Origin: JAEELC01 sp963621965
Lineage (GTDB): Bacteria; Bacillota_I; Bacilli_A; Acholeplasmatales; Anaeroplasmataceae
NCBI GenBank assembly: GCA_963621965.1
Contig: CAVFGN010000005.1
Coordinates: forward strand, 27,697-71,545
Length of the DNA stretch: 43,849 nt
Direction: 5' to 3'
Under the pieces are notes generated by a model. It saw only the letters and a list, made by a program, of their open reading frames with translations. It had not been told where the DNA came from and made no database searches. Positions 7,219-15,067 of the stretch are shown here, one piece after another. A program made the position numbers and the translations under genes. The stretch's first letter is position 1, and every line of letters begins with the position of its first letter.

Positions 7219-10044
7219 TTAAACATATAGTGTTTTTTCTATATATTGTTTAAATTCATTTTCTGTAAATTTGATTACTTTATCATATTTCTTCCCAGCA
7301 GGATTATCTTTCGTTTTTAATCTTGGGCTCGTTAAAGTCTTTCCGAAAGCTCCTACAATTGTAGCTATCGCTGGGTGTCCTTTCAAGTATTTTTTAATTT
7401 GCGCTGTTATAACCACCTTATCATTCTCTTCATCCCATGCAATATATGGTATTCTACCGTAAATAGCTTTATATTTCACAGCCTCATAAATAGTTGGAGG
7501 CTCCTGTACACTAAAACTACCATTAGTTTTTAATTTTTCATTTGCGATTTGATTAGATAAACCTTGGTCTAAAGCCCTACTAACTTCTGCTACAATAACA
7601 TCACGTATTTCCTCTGTAATATTTGTGTCAACGTCTTCTACGGTCATTTGAGATTCATATCTATTGTATAACCATGGTAATTGTACCTCAGTATATTCCT
7701 CTAAACCTTTAATAATTTCATCTCTTGTATCTTCAATATCTTGTAATAAAATATTCATGTTTTCATGTAAATACCATGCGATATAATTTCCTATGAAAGG
7801 GAAGAGTTTGGCGAAGTCATTATCGTTTCTGCCTACCCAGTGGAAGGTTTTGTTGAAGAGTTTTACGTCGTCTTGGCTCATTCTTTCTTGGACGTCAAAC
7901 ATGACGACTTGCAAACGTTTTACCAACGCATCATTTTCCCTAACACCAGTATTACTAGTAAAAATAATACTAGTATAACCATCAACCTTCTCATTCTCAT
8001 ACCTCCTCCTCAAATCATAATTCGTATCATAACTATTCTTCAAAATCTCCAAAATATGAGTATTCTCCATAATCGTATCACACTCATTCACAATCAAACC
8101 ATTAGCCGTACTCTGCAACGCCCGACCAAACTGATAAACACTATTAACCGCCGAACCAGGCACACTCATCTCATTCGGATTACCCCAAAACATACCACCA
8201 ATCTCAGACAAATTAGTCTTCGCAGTATTACTCGCACCATACAAATACAAATGAGGAATCTTCAAACCATTATTACGATAAATAAAACCCAACGGCAACG
8301 TCAAACAATACCTTAAAATCGCACCCAACTTACTCTTATCCCCCTTATAAAACTCATACAACTCATCCATCAACTCCAAAGCACCACGAACCCCCTCAAC
8401 ACTAGGCTTATCCTCCACCACATCAACAAGACCCCCAGTACCTTTACTACGAGCCAACTCCCCAGTATCAGGATGAACATACAAACCAGGAATATACTCA
8501 TCAACAATCAAAGGAGCAATACCTTTACTATCAAAATCATACAAAACATCCTGAATAATATTTAAACTCTTCTTATCCAACCCACTACTATTACTCTTAA
8601 CATCAAAAAACTTAGACTCCCTCTGAAAACCAATATTCTGCCTACTACCCCTACTATCCTTTATGGTAATACGCAAAACCTCCTTCCCAAAACTACTATA
8701 CCCCCTAAAAAAACCAGACTTAATCCTCTCCACCAAACTCTGAACCCTAATAATATCAGTAATAACAAAACGTACAGGATTCTTACAATAACTAACACAA
8801 ACAGTCTCACCATTCTTATTCTTCCTAAACTCCGTATTATACATCATATTCTTATGAAAATCCAAACAAGTACAAACCCTAGTATTATCACGATGCTCAC
8901 TATTAAACATATAAACATAATCCCGGTCTACTACTTTAGCTAAACGATAATGCCACCTAGCCCCAGTCTTATAATCCGTCTCATCCTGAATCCTCTGACG
9001 AGTAGTATTAATACCCGTCTTATCAATCGTACTCCTATAATCATCATTCCATTCACGTAAAAAATCTTTCCTGAATTTTTCATTATCCTTGAATGGTATT
9101 AATGTTATGAGTTTATCAGTTATTTTCTCCGCATCCTTGATGGTAATATGTTGACTTAAATAATTACTAAGTGGAATTAAAACATCAGTATGCTTACTAC
9201 CCCCTAATATGGTAAAAGCTTCCTGTAATAATTCAACCACTTCATCAATCTCATCCACCTTTAACTCATGTACATGTACATCATCACTACTAAAAACATG
9301 ACTCTCCTTAACTTTACCATCATCCTTCTCAACAAAACCAAAACCAGCATCAACAAAAACCTTCCTCATAAAATCATTCACATCATCAACCGGCATACTC
9401 TGAGTTTGCACCCCCCCTGATGATAATGGCGGACAAATCCCCAAAATACTAGGCTCCAAACCAAGCTTCTCATACTTCCCATCATCAACAATACTATTAG
9501 AAACAACCACCTGTCTATTCTGCCTAGTGAAAATCTCAATCGCATTCCCTAATGGTTCACCAGCAAAACCTTCTAATCCTTCAGGCATCTCCTCTGGAAA
9601 AGTAAGACGATTACTCAACCAATGGTCATCATTACATTGGGTGCGATTCCACATAAATAAATGCAAACCATTAGGACTTCGTTCTACCGTAACATACTGG
9701 GTTTCTTTTAACCCTTCCACGATGCTAATAAGGTATTCTGTAATTTCAGTAATCTTTTCCCCATTATCATCATATAATCCATCAATATCAACAACACTTA
9801 AACTAACACCGTTTTCTTCATGATTGTAACCTGGTATAACACCGAAATTACCATTGTTAGATGATAATTCCTCATAACTATAATCATATTTCTGCCATCC
9901 TTTCATTGTAGGAAATTTCTTATACCCCTCTATGGGAATGACTCTAAGGCAATCTAAACCTGTGTCTGTATATTTCCAAGTTTCAATTTCATTATTCGGA
10001 TTTTTATGAGTGTTGAAAAATTCTAAAAAATCACGCGTTTCCAT
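7219..10044 (-). CDS. replicative primase-helicase (AEP primase-polymerase + AAA+ helicase), 941 aa
   Basis: This likely initiates element replication. The N-terminus has archaeo-eukaryotic primase motifs: VVDIDG (D86, D88), SPNGLHLF (S123, H128) and a third acidic strand near residue 170. A Cys/His-containing middle region follows. The C-terminal ATPase has Walker A GASNTAKT (about 601-608), Walker B LIVNECD (about 648) and sensor IIFTSNT (about 693), resembling SF3 or MCM-like helicases. SD GGAGGA sits in the end of the upstream endonuclease gene. Codon composition is strikingly blockwise: the middle (about 7.95-9.0 kb) is almost devoid of G on the plus strand while both gene ends are mixed. 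Confidence 0.85.
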   Translation of the reverse strand: METRDFLEFFNTHKNPNNEIETWKYTDTGLDCLRVIPIEGYKKFPTMKGWQKYDYSYEELSSNNGNFGVIPGYNHEENGVSLSVVDIDGLYDDNGEKITEITEYLISIVEGLKETQYVTVERSPNGLHLFMWNRTQCNDDHWLSNRLTFPEEMPEGLEGFAGEPLGNAIEIFTRQNRQVVVSNSIVDDGKYEKLGLEPSILGICPPLSSGGVQTQSMPVDDVNDFMRKVFVDAGFGFVEKDDGKVKESHVFSSDDVHVHELKVDEIDEVVELLQEAFTILGGSKHTDVLIPLSNYLSQHITIKDAEKITDKLITLIPFKDNEKFRKDFLREWNDDYRSTIDKTGINTTRQRIQDETDYKTGARWHYRLAKVVDRDYVYMFNSEHRDNTRVCTCLDFHKNMMYNTEFRKNKNGETVCVSYCKNPVRFVITDIIRVQSLVERIKSGFFRGYSSFGKEVLRITIKDSRGSRQNIGFQRESKFFDVKSNSSGLDKKSLNIIQDVLYDFDSKGIAPLIVDEYIPGLYVHPDTGELARSKGTGGLVDVVEDKPSVEGVRGALELMDELYEFYKGDKSKLGAILRYCLTLPLGFIYRNNGLKIPHLYLYGASNTAKTNLSEIGGMFWGNPNEMSVPGSAVNSVYQFGRALQSTANGLIVNECDTIMENTHILEILKNSYDTNYDLRRRYENEKVDGYTSIIFTSNTGVRENDALVKRLQVVMFDVQERMSQDDVKLFNKTFHWVGRNDNDFAKLFPFIGNYIAWYLHENMNILLQDIEDTRDEIIKGLEEYTEVQLPWLYNRYESQMTVEDVDTNITEEIRDVIVAEVSRALDQGLSNQIANEKLKTNGSFSVQEPPTIYEAVKYKAIYGRIPYIAWDEENDKVVITAQIKKYLKGHPAIATIVGAFGKTLTSPRLKTKDNPAGKKYDKVIKFTENEFKQYIEKTLYV

Positions 10045-10046
10045 AT

Positions 10047-10820
10047 TTATTTATCCTCCTTGTCTTCTTTTTTTAATTTATACCATGGTAATCCTCTGGT
10101 TTTCACTTCTTTTTCTAAATCTTTAATATTAACTCTGCTAATACTTTTTCGTTTTCCATTTTCATGGTATTGATAACGCCAGACAAATCCTTGTTTATAA
10201 TGAGAGTTTTTATTTTTAGATACACGATAATATCCTGATGTATTATGGGCTTCTGACATCTTCTTTTTCGTTTTTTCGGGTAGTTTGTTACCTTTATGAG
10301 TTTCTGATAATTTTTGTTTGTGTTCTTTTGTAAATTTTCTACCTTTTAGAGCTTCTGATAATTTTTGTTTGTGTTCTTTTGTAAATTTTCTACCTTTTAG
10401 AACTTCTGATAATTTTTGTTTGTGTTCTTTTGTAATTTTTCTGCATTTTTGAGATTTTGACATTTTTTGTTTAGTTGTTTCCGAAACAGTATAGGATTTT
10501 CCCCCGTCTTGAAGGTTCCAGCAATCCTCGTCATTATCATGTAGGGTATTGAAGAATTTTATAAGTTCTTTTTCATAGAAATTTAATTCTTCATTTGTGA
10601 TGACTCCAATTTCGAATTTTAAGAGAGCAATCATTTCGTACTCTTTTGAGTGCGCTTGTAATTTATTATCGCAAATGGTATTTGTTTTTTGTCGTCTATG
10701 TCCCAAATCTCTCATTTTGAAGCTTTGAATAGTTTGCCCTATATAATGGATTTTCCCGGTTATTATGTTTTGATACCCGTATATGCCACAGTAATTCTTT
10801 AATATTTTATTTTTTTTCAT
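10047..10820 (-). CDS. GIY-YIG homing endonuclease with NUMOD3 repeats, 257 aa
   Basis: A free-standing homing endonuclease. It has CGIYGYQN...IHYIGQT (GIY-YIG catalytic start), a downstream R and E region, then four to five copies of an x-K-L-S-E-x-x-K-G-R-K-F-T-K-E-H-K-Q repeat (NUMOD3 type, DNA-binding) and a C-terminal SGYYRVS...WRYQY...RGLPW domain of AP2-like type. ATG 10820 overlaps the TGA of the AbrB gene (ATGA). It sits inside the regulator-to-primase operon without disrupting it. The C-terminal domain recurs alone at 28628-28897. Confidence 0.9.
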   Translation of the reverse strand: MKKNKILKNYCGIYGYQNIITGKIHYIGQTIQSFKMRDLGHRRQKTNTICDNKLQAHSKEYEMIALLKFEIGVITNEELNFYEKELIKFFNTLHDNDEDCWNLQDGGKSYTVSETTKQKMSKSQKCRKITKEHKQKLSEVLKGRKFTKEHKQKLSEALKGRKFTKEHKQKLSETHKGNKLPEKTKKKMSEAHNTSGYYRVSKNKNSHYKQGFVWRYQYHENGKRKSISRVNIKDLEKEVKTRGLPWYKLKKEDKEDK

Positions 10821-11167
10821 ACGTTGAACCTCATGATAATTACTCCTTCTAATGTTAATTCCCATTCTATGGTATCATGGATTTTTAACCCTAATGCATC
10901 AAAGAACGCTTTTGGAATTGCTATCATGTGACTCCCACCTATTTTCCTGACTTTCATGGCTTTTTTTATTTTGAATGGTTGTTCGTAGTTTGGTGTTGTT
11001 TCATCTATTTTGGTTATGTGTAGTTCTTGTGTGTTTTCTTTATATTCTACTTCCATGGTGTCTCCGTATTGGAGTTTTAGGATTTTCATGAACATTGATG
11101 GGATTACTCCTGCTCGTCCACCGTTTACATCTAATATCTGATTTGTATCTTTTATTTCGATTGTCAT
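10817..11167 (-). CDS. double SpoVT/AbrB-domain regulator, 116 aa
   Basis: Two swapped-hairpin AbrB-type DNA-binding domains in tandem: the first around GGRAGVIPSMFMKILKL-x(2)-GD, the second around VRKIGGSHMIAIPKAFFDAL-x-L with H-D-T-I-E-W. This is an archaeal/viral style single-chain AbrB repressor. It heads the operon for the endonuclease and primase-helicase, so control of replication is a reasonable inference. The promoter at 11191-11205 would make the transcript leaderless, consistent with no SD before the ATG. Confidence 0.85.
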   Translation of the reverse strand: MTIEIKDTNQILDVNGGRAGVIPSMFMKILKLQYGDTMEVEYKENTQELHITKIDETTPNYEQPFKIKKAMKVRKIGGSHMIAIPKAFFDALGLKIHDTIEWELTLEGVIIMRFNV

Positions 11168-11190
11168 GTTTTTTTATTCTATACATTATA

Positions 11191-11205
11191 GTATATAAAA
11201 GTTAC
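11191..11205 (-). promoter_or_regulatory. leaderless promoter of AbrB-primase operon
   Basis: On the minus strand GTAAC then TTTTATATAC forms BRE and TATA. The TATA centre is about 30 bases before the ATG at 11167, so transcription should begin at or within a few bases of the start codon. Confidence 0.7.
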
Positions 11206-11411
11206 CCCCCATAATGTTAATAACTCCCACAAAAAATGAAAAAACATTTAAAAGTCACATTGTAACATACACTTAAAATAGAGTAAATAATATAATTAAT
11301 CCCTAAAAAAAACCCTCCTACCCCAAACATGGGATTAAATTATATTTTTTTTACTCACCCAAAATTAAAATAACACATTAAATCCCTTTATTCTTTTTTT
11401 TCTAAAACTTT

Positions 11412-11496
11412 GTCGGGATGGCTTAGCCAGGTTATAGCGCTGGACTGCTAATCCAGTAATAATATTATTGCGTGGGTTCAAATCCCACTCTCGACG
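11412..11496 (+). tRNA. tRNA-Ser(GCU)
   Basis: The acceptor arm GTCGGGA pairs with TCTCGAC, the anticodon arm is CTGGA-CTGCTAA-TCCAG (anticodon GCT, decoding AGC/AGU), the variable arm is long as in class II serine tRNAs, and the T arm is GTGGG-TTCAAAT-CCCAC. No intron and no encoded CCA. It is followed after 18 bases by a small gene with its own SD, so they may share a transcript. It could serve the element's AGC-using A/C-rich genes or be a trace of integration. Confidence 0.92.
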
Positions 11497-11514
11497 TTAA
11501 AAGGTGAACTTTTT

Positions 11515-11700
11515 ATGAAAATTAATCCTAAAAATTATGCGGTGAAATGTGCAGCTAAATCTATGGAACCATTAAATGAATTAATCTATAGTATTATTCA
11601 TGAAAATGATGAGTTTTCTCAGGATTTTATTGATGAGATGGCGAAAGCTGAGGAAGAGGATTTCATTGATGTTGATGATTTGGATGATTTGTTCTTATAA
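11515..11700 (+). CDS. hypothetical small acidic protein, 61 aa
   Basis: Unrecognised. The first half is mildly basic and helical; the second half is strongly acidic (EEEDFIDVDDLDDLF). SD AAAGGTGA precedes the ATG. Located directly after tRNA-Ser. The acidic tail with FIDVDDLDDLF pattern could be a protein-binding peptide, but this is speculation. Confidence 0.6.
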   Translation: MKINPKNYAVKCAAKSMEPLNELIYSIIHENDEFSQDFIDEMAKAEEEDFIDVDDLDDLFL

Positions 11701-11766
11701 TAATTATATATATTTTTTTTAAACGTTACTACTATTAGTAGAGTCGTCTTCTTATGGTAATAGTTA

Positions 11767-11819
11767 GTATACCTATGGGGGTATGGGTATACCACCATAA
11801 ACTATATATATAGTGGTGG
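11767..11819 (+). promoter_or_regulatory. operator-promoter of the microprotein operon
   Basis: Nested symmetry covers a TATA region: GTATACC/GGTATAC (11767-11773, 11786-11792), then CCACC...ACTATATATATAGT...GGTGG, in which the central 14 bases (11801-11814) are a perfect palindrome and TATA box. The first gene's SD (AAAGGAG) lies 22 bases downstream. Overlap of dyad and TATA suggests repression by a symmetric regulator, possibly the AbrB or ribbon-helix-helix protein encoded nearby. Confidence 0.6.
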
Positions 11820-11858
11820 ATAGATATACCAACCAAACAGAAAGGAGACAAAAAAAAT

Positions 11859-12002
11859 ATGCTGTACAAAATCATAACCGAAATAACCGAAATAATAGAC
11901 CTAACACCCGAAGAAATAGAAAAAATAAAAAACGCAGACACATACCACTGCCCAGAAACAGAAAACTTCACAATAAAAAAAATAATACCAATCGAGGAAT
12001 AA
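11859..12002 (+). CDS. hypothetical microprotein, 47 aa
   Basis: First gene after the operator, with strong SD AAAGGAG. Mixed acidic and Ile-rich protein with a single Tyr-His-Cys-Pro segment. Codons end in A or C almost exclusively. The end overlaps the SD of the next gene. A long open frame from 11813 in another register covers it but is a shadow. Confidence 0.6.
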   Translation: MLYKIITEITEIIDLTPEEIEKIKNADTYHCPETENFTIKKIIPIEE

Positions 12003-12004
12003 AA

Positions 12005-12484
12005 ATGGAAGAACTAGACCAACTAATAAACCAACAAAAAGAAAAAATGATAACAGAAATCATAAACCCAACCAACTGCCAAGAATGCCCCAACCTAAAA
12101 ACATACAAAAACGTAAAACAAAACGACGACACACTCTACAAATGCCGCAAAGACTACAAAGAAACAATAAGCACAAACCTAGACACACTCTACAAAAGAT
12201 GCCCATACAACCACGACGTCGAAATAAAACAAGACTGCGTATCAAGATACGTACTAAAACACGACCCAGACAACAAAGGCGACCCCTACATAGAAATAGA
12301 AGACTGGAACAACGTAGAATACGAAGCAGACGGCAACAACCCAACCTACGAAGACGCAAAAACAACAATAATAGCATTCTATGACAACACCAACAAAGAA
12401 ATACTAACAAAATACATGATACAAATCTACAAAGAACTCGACGAAAACACCCCATACACGCCCAAAAAATACATGCCATGGTAA
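12005..12484 (+). CDS. hypothetical Cys-rich protein, 159 aa
   Basis: Start chosen at the ATG behind GAGGA in the end of the previous gene; upstream in-frame sequence is basic, low-complexity and non-coding in character. The first half has N-C-x-x-C-P, Y-K-C-R and Y-K-R-C-P Cys sites that could bind one metal ion; the second half is acidic. Function unknown. Strong A/C-ending codon bias. Confidence 0.65.
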   Translation: MEELDQLINQQKEKMITEIINPTNCQECPNLKTYKNVKQNDDTLYKCRKDYKETISTNLDTLYKRCPYNHDVEIKQDCVSRYVLKHDPDNKGDPYIEIEDWNNVEYEADGNNPTYEDAKTTIIAFYDNTNKEILTKYMIQIYKELDENTPYTPKKYMPW

Positions 12485-12496
12485 TGGAGAAAAACA

Positions 12497-12820
12497 ATGA
12501 CACTCGACAAACCAACCAAAAAAAACACACAAAAAAAGAAAGCAACACAAAACATAACCGACACAATAAACACACTAAAAAAAGACAACATAAACTTCAC
12601 ACTAACAATAAAATGCGACAAACTAGACTTCATCTGCACAGCAGACAACCTACTCAACATGATAATGATAAACAACAAAAACGATGACGACAAACTAAAA
12701 ATAGACTACAAAACCAACGAAATACTAGAAAAAAGCGTAACATTCCCAATAAACGTCATCAGACAAATAGAAATAACACTCGACATAGGAATGATAGACA
12801 CATACATACCAGTCTACTAA
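12497..12820 (+). CDS. hypothetical protein, 107 aa
   Basis: Unrecognised; a Lys/Thr-rich N-terminal 25 residues precede an alpha/beta-looking body with paired Cys (K-C-D-K and F-I-C-T). SD GGAG 9 bases before ATG. Very strong A/C codon bias with almost no T at third positions. Confidence 0.6.
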   Translation: MTLDKPTKKNTQKKKATQNITDTINTLKKDNINFTLTIKCDKLDFICTADNLLNMIMINNKNDDDKLKIDYKTNEILEKSVTFPINVIRQIEITLDIGMIDTYIPVY

Positions 12821-12830
12821 GGAGAAAAAA

Positions 12831-12944
12831 ATGTGGAATAAAGATGATTACTTACAAGCATACTTAGACATAGGAATAGCATTACTATCAATAGGTACAT
12901 CATGCGTTATCATAAGATTTATATTACTAGGAGGACACTTATGA
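12831..12944 (+). CDS. small membrane protein, 37 aa
   Basis: SD GGAGAAA precedes the ATG. The polar N-terminus is followed by one hydrophobic segment (about residues 13-34, ending before G-G-H-L). It ends ATGA-coupled into the truncated gene at 12941. Confidence 0.5.
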   Translation: MWNKDDYLQAYLDIGIALLSIGTSCVIIRFILLGGHL

Positions 12945-12977
12945 CTCCCGACCAATTCAGTAATACCACAATAACCC
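12941..12977. repeat. 37-bp direct repeat, copy 1 (copy 2 at 14124-14160)
   Basis: The first 28 bases are identical in the two copies and 36 of the first 37 match or nearly so. Both copies start at the ATG and are ATGA-coupled to an upstream small gene. Recombination between duplicated segments explains the broken genes at 12941-13293. Confidence 0.75.
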
Positions 12978-13027
12978 TGAAAATGCTAAACCATTATTCC
13001 AATTTTGGTATGATAATAAGGACATAG
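12941..13027 (+). pseudogene. truncated copy of the 14124 membrane-protein gene
   Basis: The first 13 codons (MTPDQFSNTTITL) match the intact gene at 14124, then the sequence departs at about 12978 into the body of an unrelated gene in another frame. The predicted 28-aa product has lost the transmembrane segment. This marks a deletion or recombination junction. Confidence 0.65.
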
Positions 13028-13293
13028 TATCTAGTTATATAGATGATTTATATGAAGTATTTCAGAAAGTAGGGACTATTAGGGGATTTGATATAGATAT
13101 TGCAAATAGAACTAAATCAAAGAAACCATTCCAATTATATATTAATGGTAAATTGGTTTTAGATAATTTGAAGAATATTGAATTTGATGTACAAGCATTT
13201 GATGATATATATTATAATAATGGGATATATCATGTTTCAGAGGAAGAAAAAGAACAATTATTAAATGGAGATTATAAACTTTGCCTAAAATAG
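12976..13293 (+). pseudogene. 5'-truncated hypothetical gene, about 105 codons
   Basis: An open frame of 105 codons with normal coding character (PENAKPLFQFWYDNK onward, ending Y-K-L-C-L-K) has no start codon; upstream in frame is a stop at 12961. It begins exactly where homology to the 14124 gene ends, so its 5' end was lost in the same rearrangement. Sequencing of relatives could show the full gene. Confidence 0.6.
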
Positions 13294-13306
13294 GGGATGA
13301 AGGGAT

Positions 13307-13471
13307 ATGAAGAGATTAAGTTTTGAGGATTTATTAATTATTTTAATTATCCTCATAATCATCATAATAACTTGTATCATAGGTTACTTGAATATTGAAA
13401 CTAAGATGAGTATTGCTAACCATTATAGATTAGATGGTTGGGAGTACTGGTGGTATATACTACAAGGATAA
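13307..13471 (+). CDS. small membrane protein, 54 aa
   Basis: One long hydrophobic helix of Leu and Ile (about residues 9-28), then a polar tail with a W-E-Y-W-W-Y aromatic cluster. SD AGGGAT. Probably membrane-anchored. The aromatic belt after the helix suggests interface contact. Confidence 0.55.
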   Translation: MKRLSFEDLLIILIILIIIIITCIIGYLNIETKMSIANHYRLDGWEYWWYILQG

Positions 13472-13493
13472 AAACAAATAATAGAGGGTAATT

Positions 13494-13766
13494 GTGAAGT
13501 ATATTAGTATTATAGAAGCAAAATGCAACTATTACAAGTTACTAGGAGAATTATGTGATGAAATCCAGGAGGATTTAAAAATCAAGGGGGAAGTTGAATT
13601 AAATTGTGCAGATAATATAGTAATCCGTACCAATGAAGAGTTATCTGAGGAACAATTGCAGAGAATAATGGATAAAGGATTTTATAAATATATCATTTGT
13701 TATACTCGTGAGGATTATGATTATCATTATATTTTACATGGTGAATGGGAAAAGGTGGACAGATGA
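13494..13766 (+). CDS. hypothetical protein, family C copy 1, 90 aa (GTG start)
   Basis: GTG start behind GAGGGTAATT. Paralogue of the next gene: both share K-L-x-G-E-L-x-D-E-I, then G-E-x-E-x-N-C, V-I-R-T-N and Y-x-Y-I-L-x-G-x-W. Unknown function. It ends ATGA-overlapping with the sister gene. Here codon use is mixed, unlike the A/C-rich genes either side. Confidence 0.7.
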   Translation: MKYISIIEAKCNYYKLLGELCDEIQEDLKIKGEVELNCADNIVIRTNEELSEEQLQRIMDKGFYKYIICYTREDYDYHYILHGEWEKVDR

Positions 13767-14077
13767 ATAAAGAGGAAGTTATAACTGCAAAAAATGAGTA
13801 CATTAAGAAACTGGGGGAATTAATGGATGAAATCAAATATGAACTCGAAATAATAGGGGAAATCGAAATAAACTGTTATGGGAGGATGGTAATTCGTACC
13901 AATCAGGGATTAACTCTCTCGAACATGATAATGTTGGAGAATAAAGGATTACTCCTGGATGAGCTTTGCGAGTGTCATAGTGATTTCCTCTATAATTATA
14001 TTCTAAGGGGTAAATGGGGAATACTTAATGAAACTAAATATGAGTTAAATACGAATAACAGAGAAAGGAGGGGGTAA
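13763..14077 (+). CDS. hypothetical protein, family C copy 2, 104 aa
   Basis: Sister of the preceding gene with the same blocks (A-K-N-E-Y-I-K-K-L-G-E-L, E-I-N-C, V-I-R-T-N, Y-I-L-R-G-K-W). I start at ATG 13763, which overlaps the previous TGA; GGTGGA-like SD lies just upstream. An in-frame ATG at 13745 is less likely. The last ten residues are polar and divergent. Confidence 0.7.
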   Translation: MNKEEVITAKNEYIKKLGELMDEIKYELEIIGEIEINCYGRMVIRTNQGLTLSNMIMLENKGLLLDELCECHSDFLYNYILRGKWGILNETKYELNTNNRERRG

Positions 14078-14127
14078 TGATGAGTAATGAGAAAAAAAAA
14101 GTTGATGGATGGAGTATTGTCTTATGA
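14077..14127 (+). CDS. tiny coupled ORF, 16 aa
   Basis: Starts behind a very strong SD (AAAGGAGGGGG) and ends in ATGA with the next gene. The peptide is too short for homology. It may act as a translational primer for the membrane protein or be a remnant of a 37-aa gene like the one at 12831, which occupies the same position before the other repeat copy. Confidence 0.35.
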   Translation: MMSNEKKKVDGWSIVL

Positions 14128-14237
14128 CTCCCGACCAATTCAGTAATACCATAATAACCTTATGCCTTATCATTGGAGGATTAGTAATATATATCGCAGC
14201 ATTCAAATGCATGGTAATTGCACTATATGGATTATAA
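14124..14237 (+). CDS. small membrane protein MTPDQF, 37 aa
   Basis: Intact form of the gene truncated at 12941. A polar N-terminal octapeptide is followed by a single hydrophobic segment (about residues 11-27) with G-G motif and a Cys near residue 29. Coupled to the 14077 ORF by ATGA. Confidence 0.5.
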   Translation: MTPDQFSNTIITLCLIIGGLVIYIAAFKCMVIALYGL

Positions 14238-14254
14238 AAAAAGGAGGAGAAAAA

Positions 14255-14350
14255 ATGACGGAATTCATTCAAAACTACCTAAACATCACCCAAAACCTAG
14301 AAGAAGAAATATACATAATCATAGAGGAGGAACAAGACATATGTCATTAG
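14255..14350 (+). CDS. acidic microprotein, 31 aa
   Basis: SD AAGGAGGAG precedes the ATG, and its end overlaps the next gene, whose SD (GAGGAGG) lies inside it. The peptide is amphipathic and acidic. The strong SD and coupling support expression. Confidence 0.45.
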   Translation: MTEFIQNYLNITQNLEEEIYIIIEEEQDICH

Positions 14351-14610
14351 AACCAAACCAAGACTTACTCAACCCAGAAATAAAAAAACAAATAGGACTT
14401 AGCCTAGAAAAACTACAAAAACTCTATAACGAAGACATAAACGTAGATGACTGCACAACCAACAGAGCATTACTCTACATACCACTATTTGTAATAGAAG
14501 GCTTACTATTGGCATCAATGCTCGGAGTAACCAGCGATGAACTACTAGCAATCACAGACTACCTAATAGAAGAACTAAACCTAACAAGCACCAAAATAGA
14601 AGAGGAATAA
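14341..14610 (+). CDS. hypothetical protein, 89 aa
   Basis: Start at ATG 14341 behind GAGGAGGAAC; a longer upstream frame is a shadow. Helical, with a hydrophobic middle (L-L-Y-I-P-L-F-V-I-E-G-L-L) that could be buried or membrane-associated. Unknown family. Confidence 0.6.
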   Translation: MSLEPNQDLLNPEIKKQIGLSLEKLQKLYNEDINVDDCTTNRALLYIPLFVIEGLLLASMLGVTSDELLAITDYLIEELNLTSTKIEEE

Positions 14611-14611
14611 A

Positions 14612-15043
14612 ATGGCATACACATACAAAATACAATACAACAGCTACGAAGAATCACCACAATGGACATTCACAAGCAACAAAAAATACACAAACCGAGA
14701 ACTCCGAAAAATACTACACGATGCAATAATCGAATTCATAGAAAACAATCCAAGAATAAACGCTTTTGACTGGGAAGGCATGTTATATGAACGCGGAGGA
14801 AACAACCCCATACTACAAATCTTACAAGAAAAATACGACCTAACAATCTGCCAACCACAATACACAGCAAAAGTAACATACTGGGGATGGAGCCGCGTAT
14901 CAACCGAAGACCCACAACCAGACTTCAAACAACAAACACCTTTATGGCAACAACAAACAAACAACGAACTAGCAGAAATATTCAAAGAAAGAGACCCAAC
15001 CCCATACATAGATGGACTATTCTTCCAATATGACGACGAATAA
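14612..15043 (+). CDS. hypothetical protein, 143 aa
   Basis: Unrecognised. SD AGAGGAATAAA spans the previous stop. Gln/Trp-rich body with W-T-F-T-S-N-K, F-D-W-E-G and Y-W-G-W-S segments, acidic C-terminus. A/C-ending codons dominate. A T-rich stretch after the stop (15044-15067) may terminate transcription before the radical SAM gene. Confidence 0.65.
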   Translation: MAYTYKIQYNSYEESPQWTFTSNKKYTNRELRKILHDAIIEFIENNPRINAFDWEGMLYERGGNNPILQILQEKYDLTICQPQYTAKVTYWGWSRVSTEDPQPDFKQQTPLWQQQTNNELAEIFKERDPTPYIDGLFFQYDDE

Positions 15044-15067
15044 AACTCTCTTTCCCTACTCTTTTTC

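Noticed and set aside
10280..10450. DNA tandem repeats in the endonuclease gene
   Set aside because: These are NUMOD3 protein repeats, not a separate repeat element.
11412..11496. Attachment site at the tRNA gene
   Set aside because: No second copy of the tRNA 3' end and no integrase gene in the window.
11813..12004. N-terminal extension of the 12005 gene
   Set aside because: It is basic low-complexity sequence overlapping the better supported 11859-12002 gene in another frame.
12060..12575. Long antisense open frame rich in Cys, Leu and Arg opposite 12005-12484
   Set aside because: Its composition is a by-product of A/C-rich coding on the plus strand; no SD or promoter supports it. Similar antisense frames at 15-16 and 21-22 kb are dismissed for the same reason.
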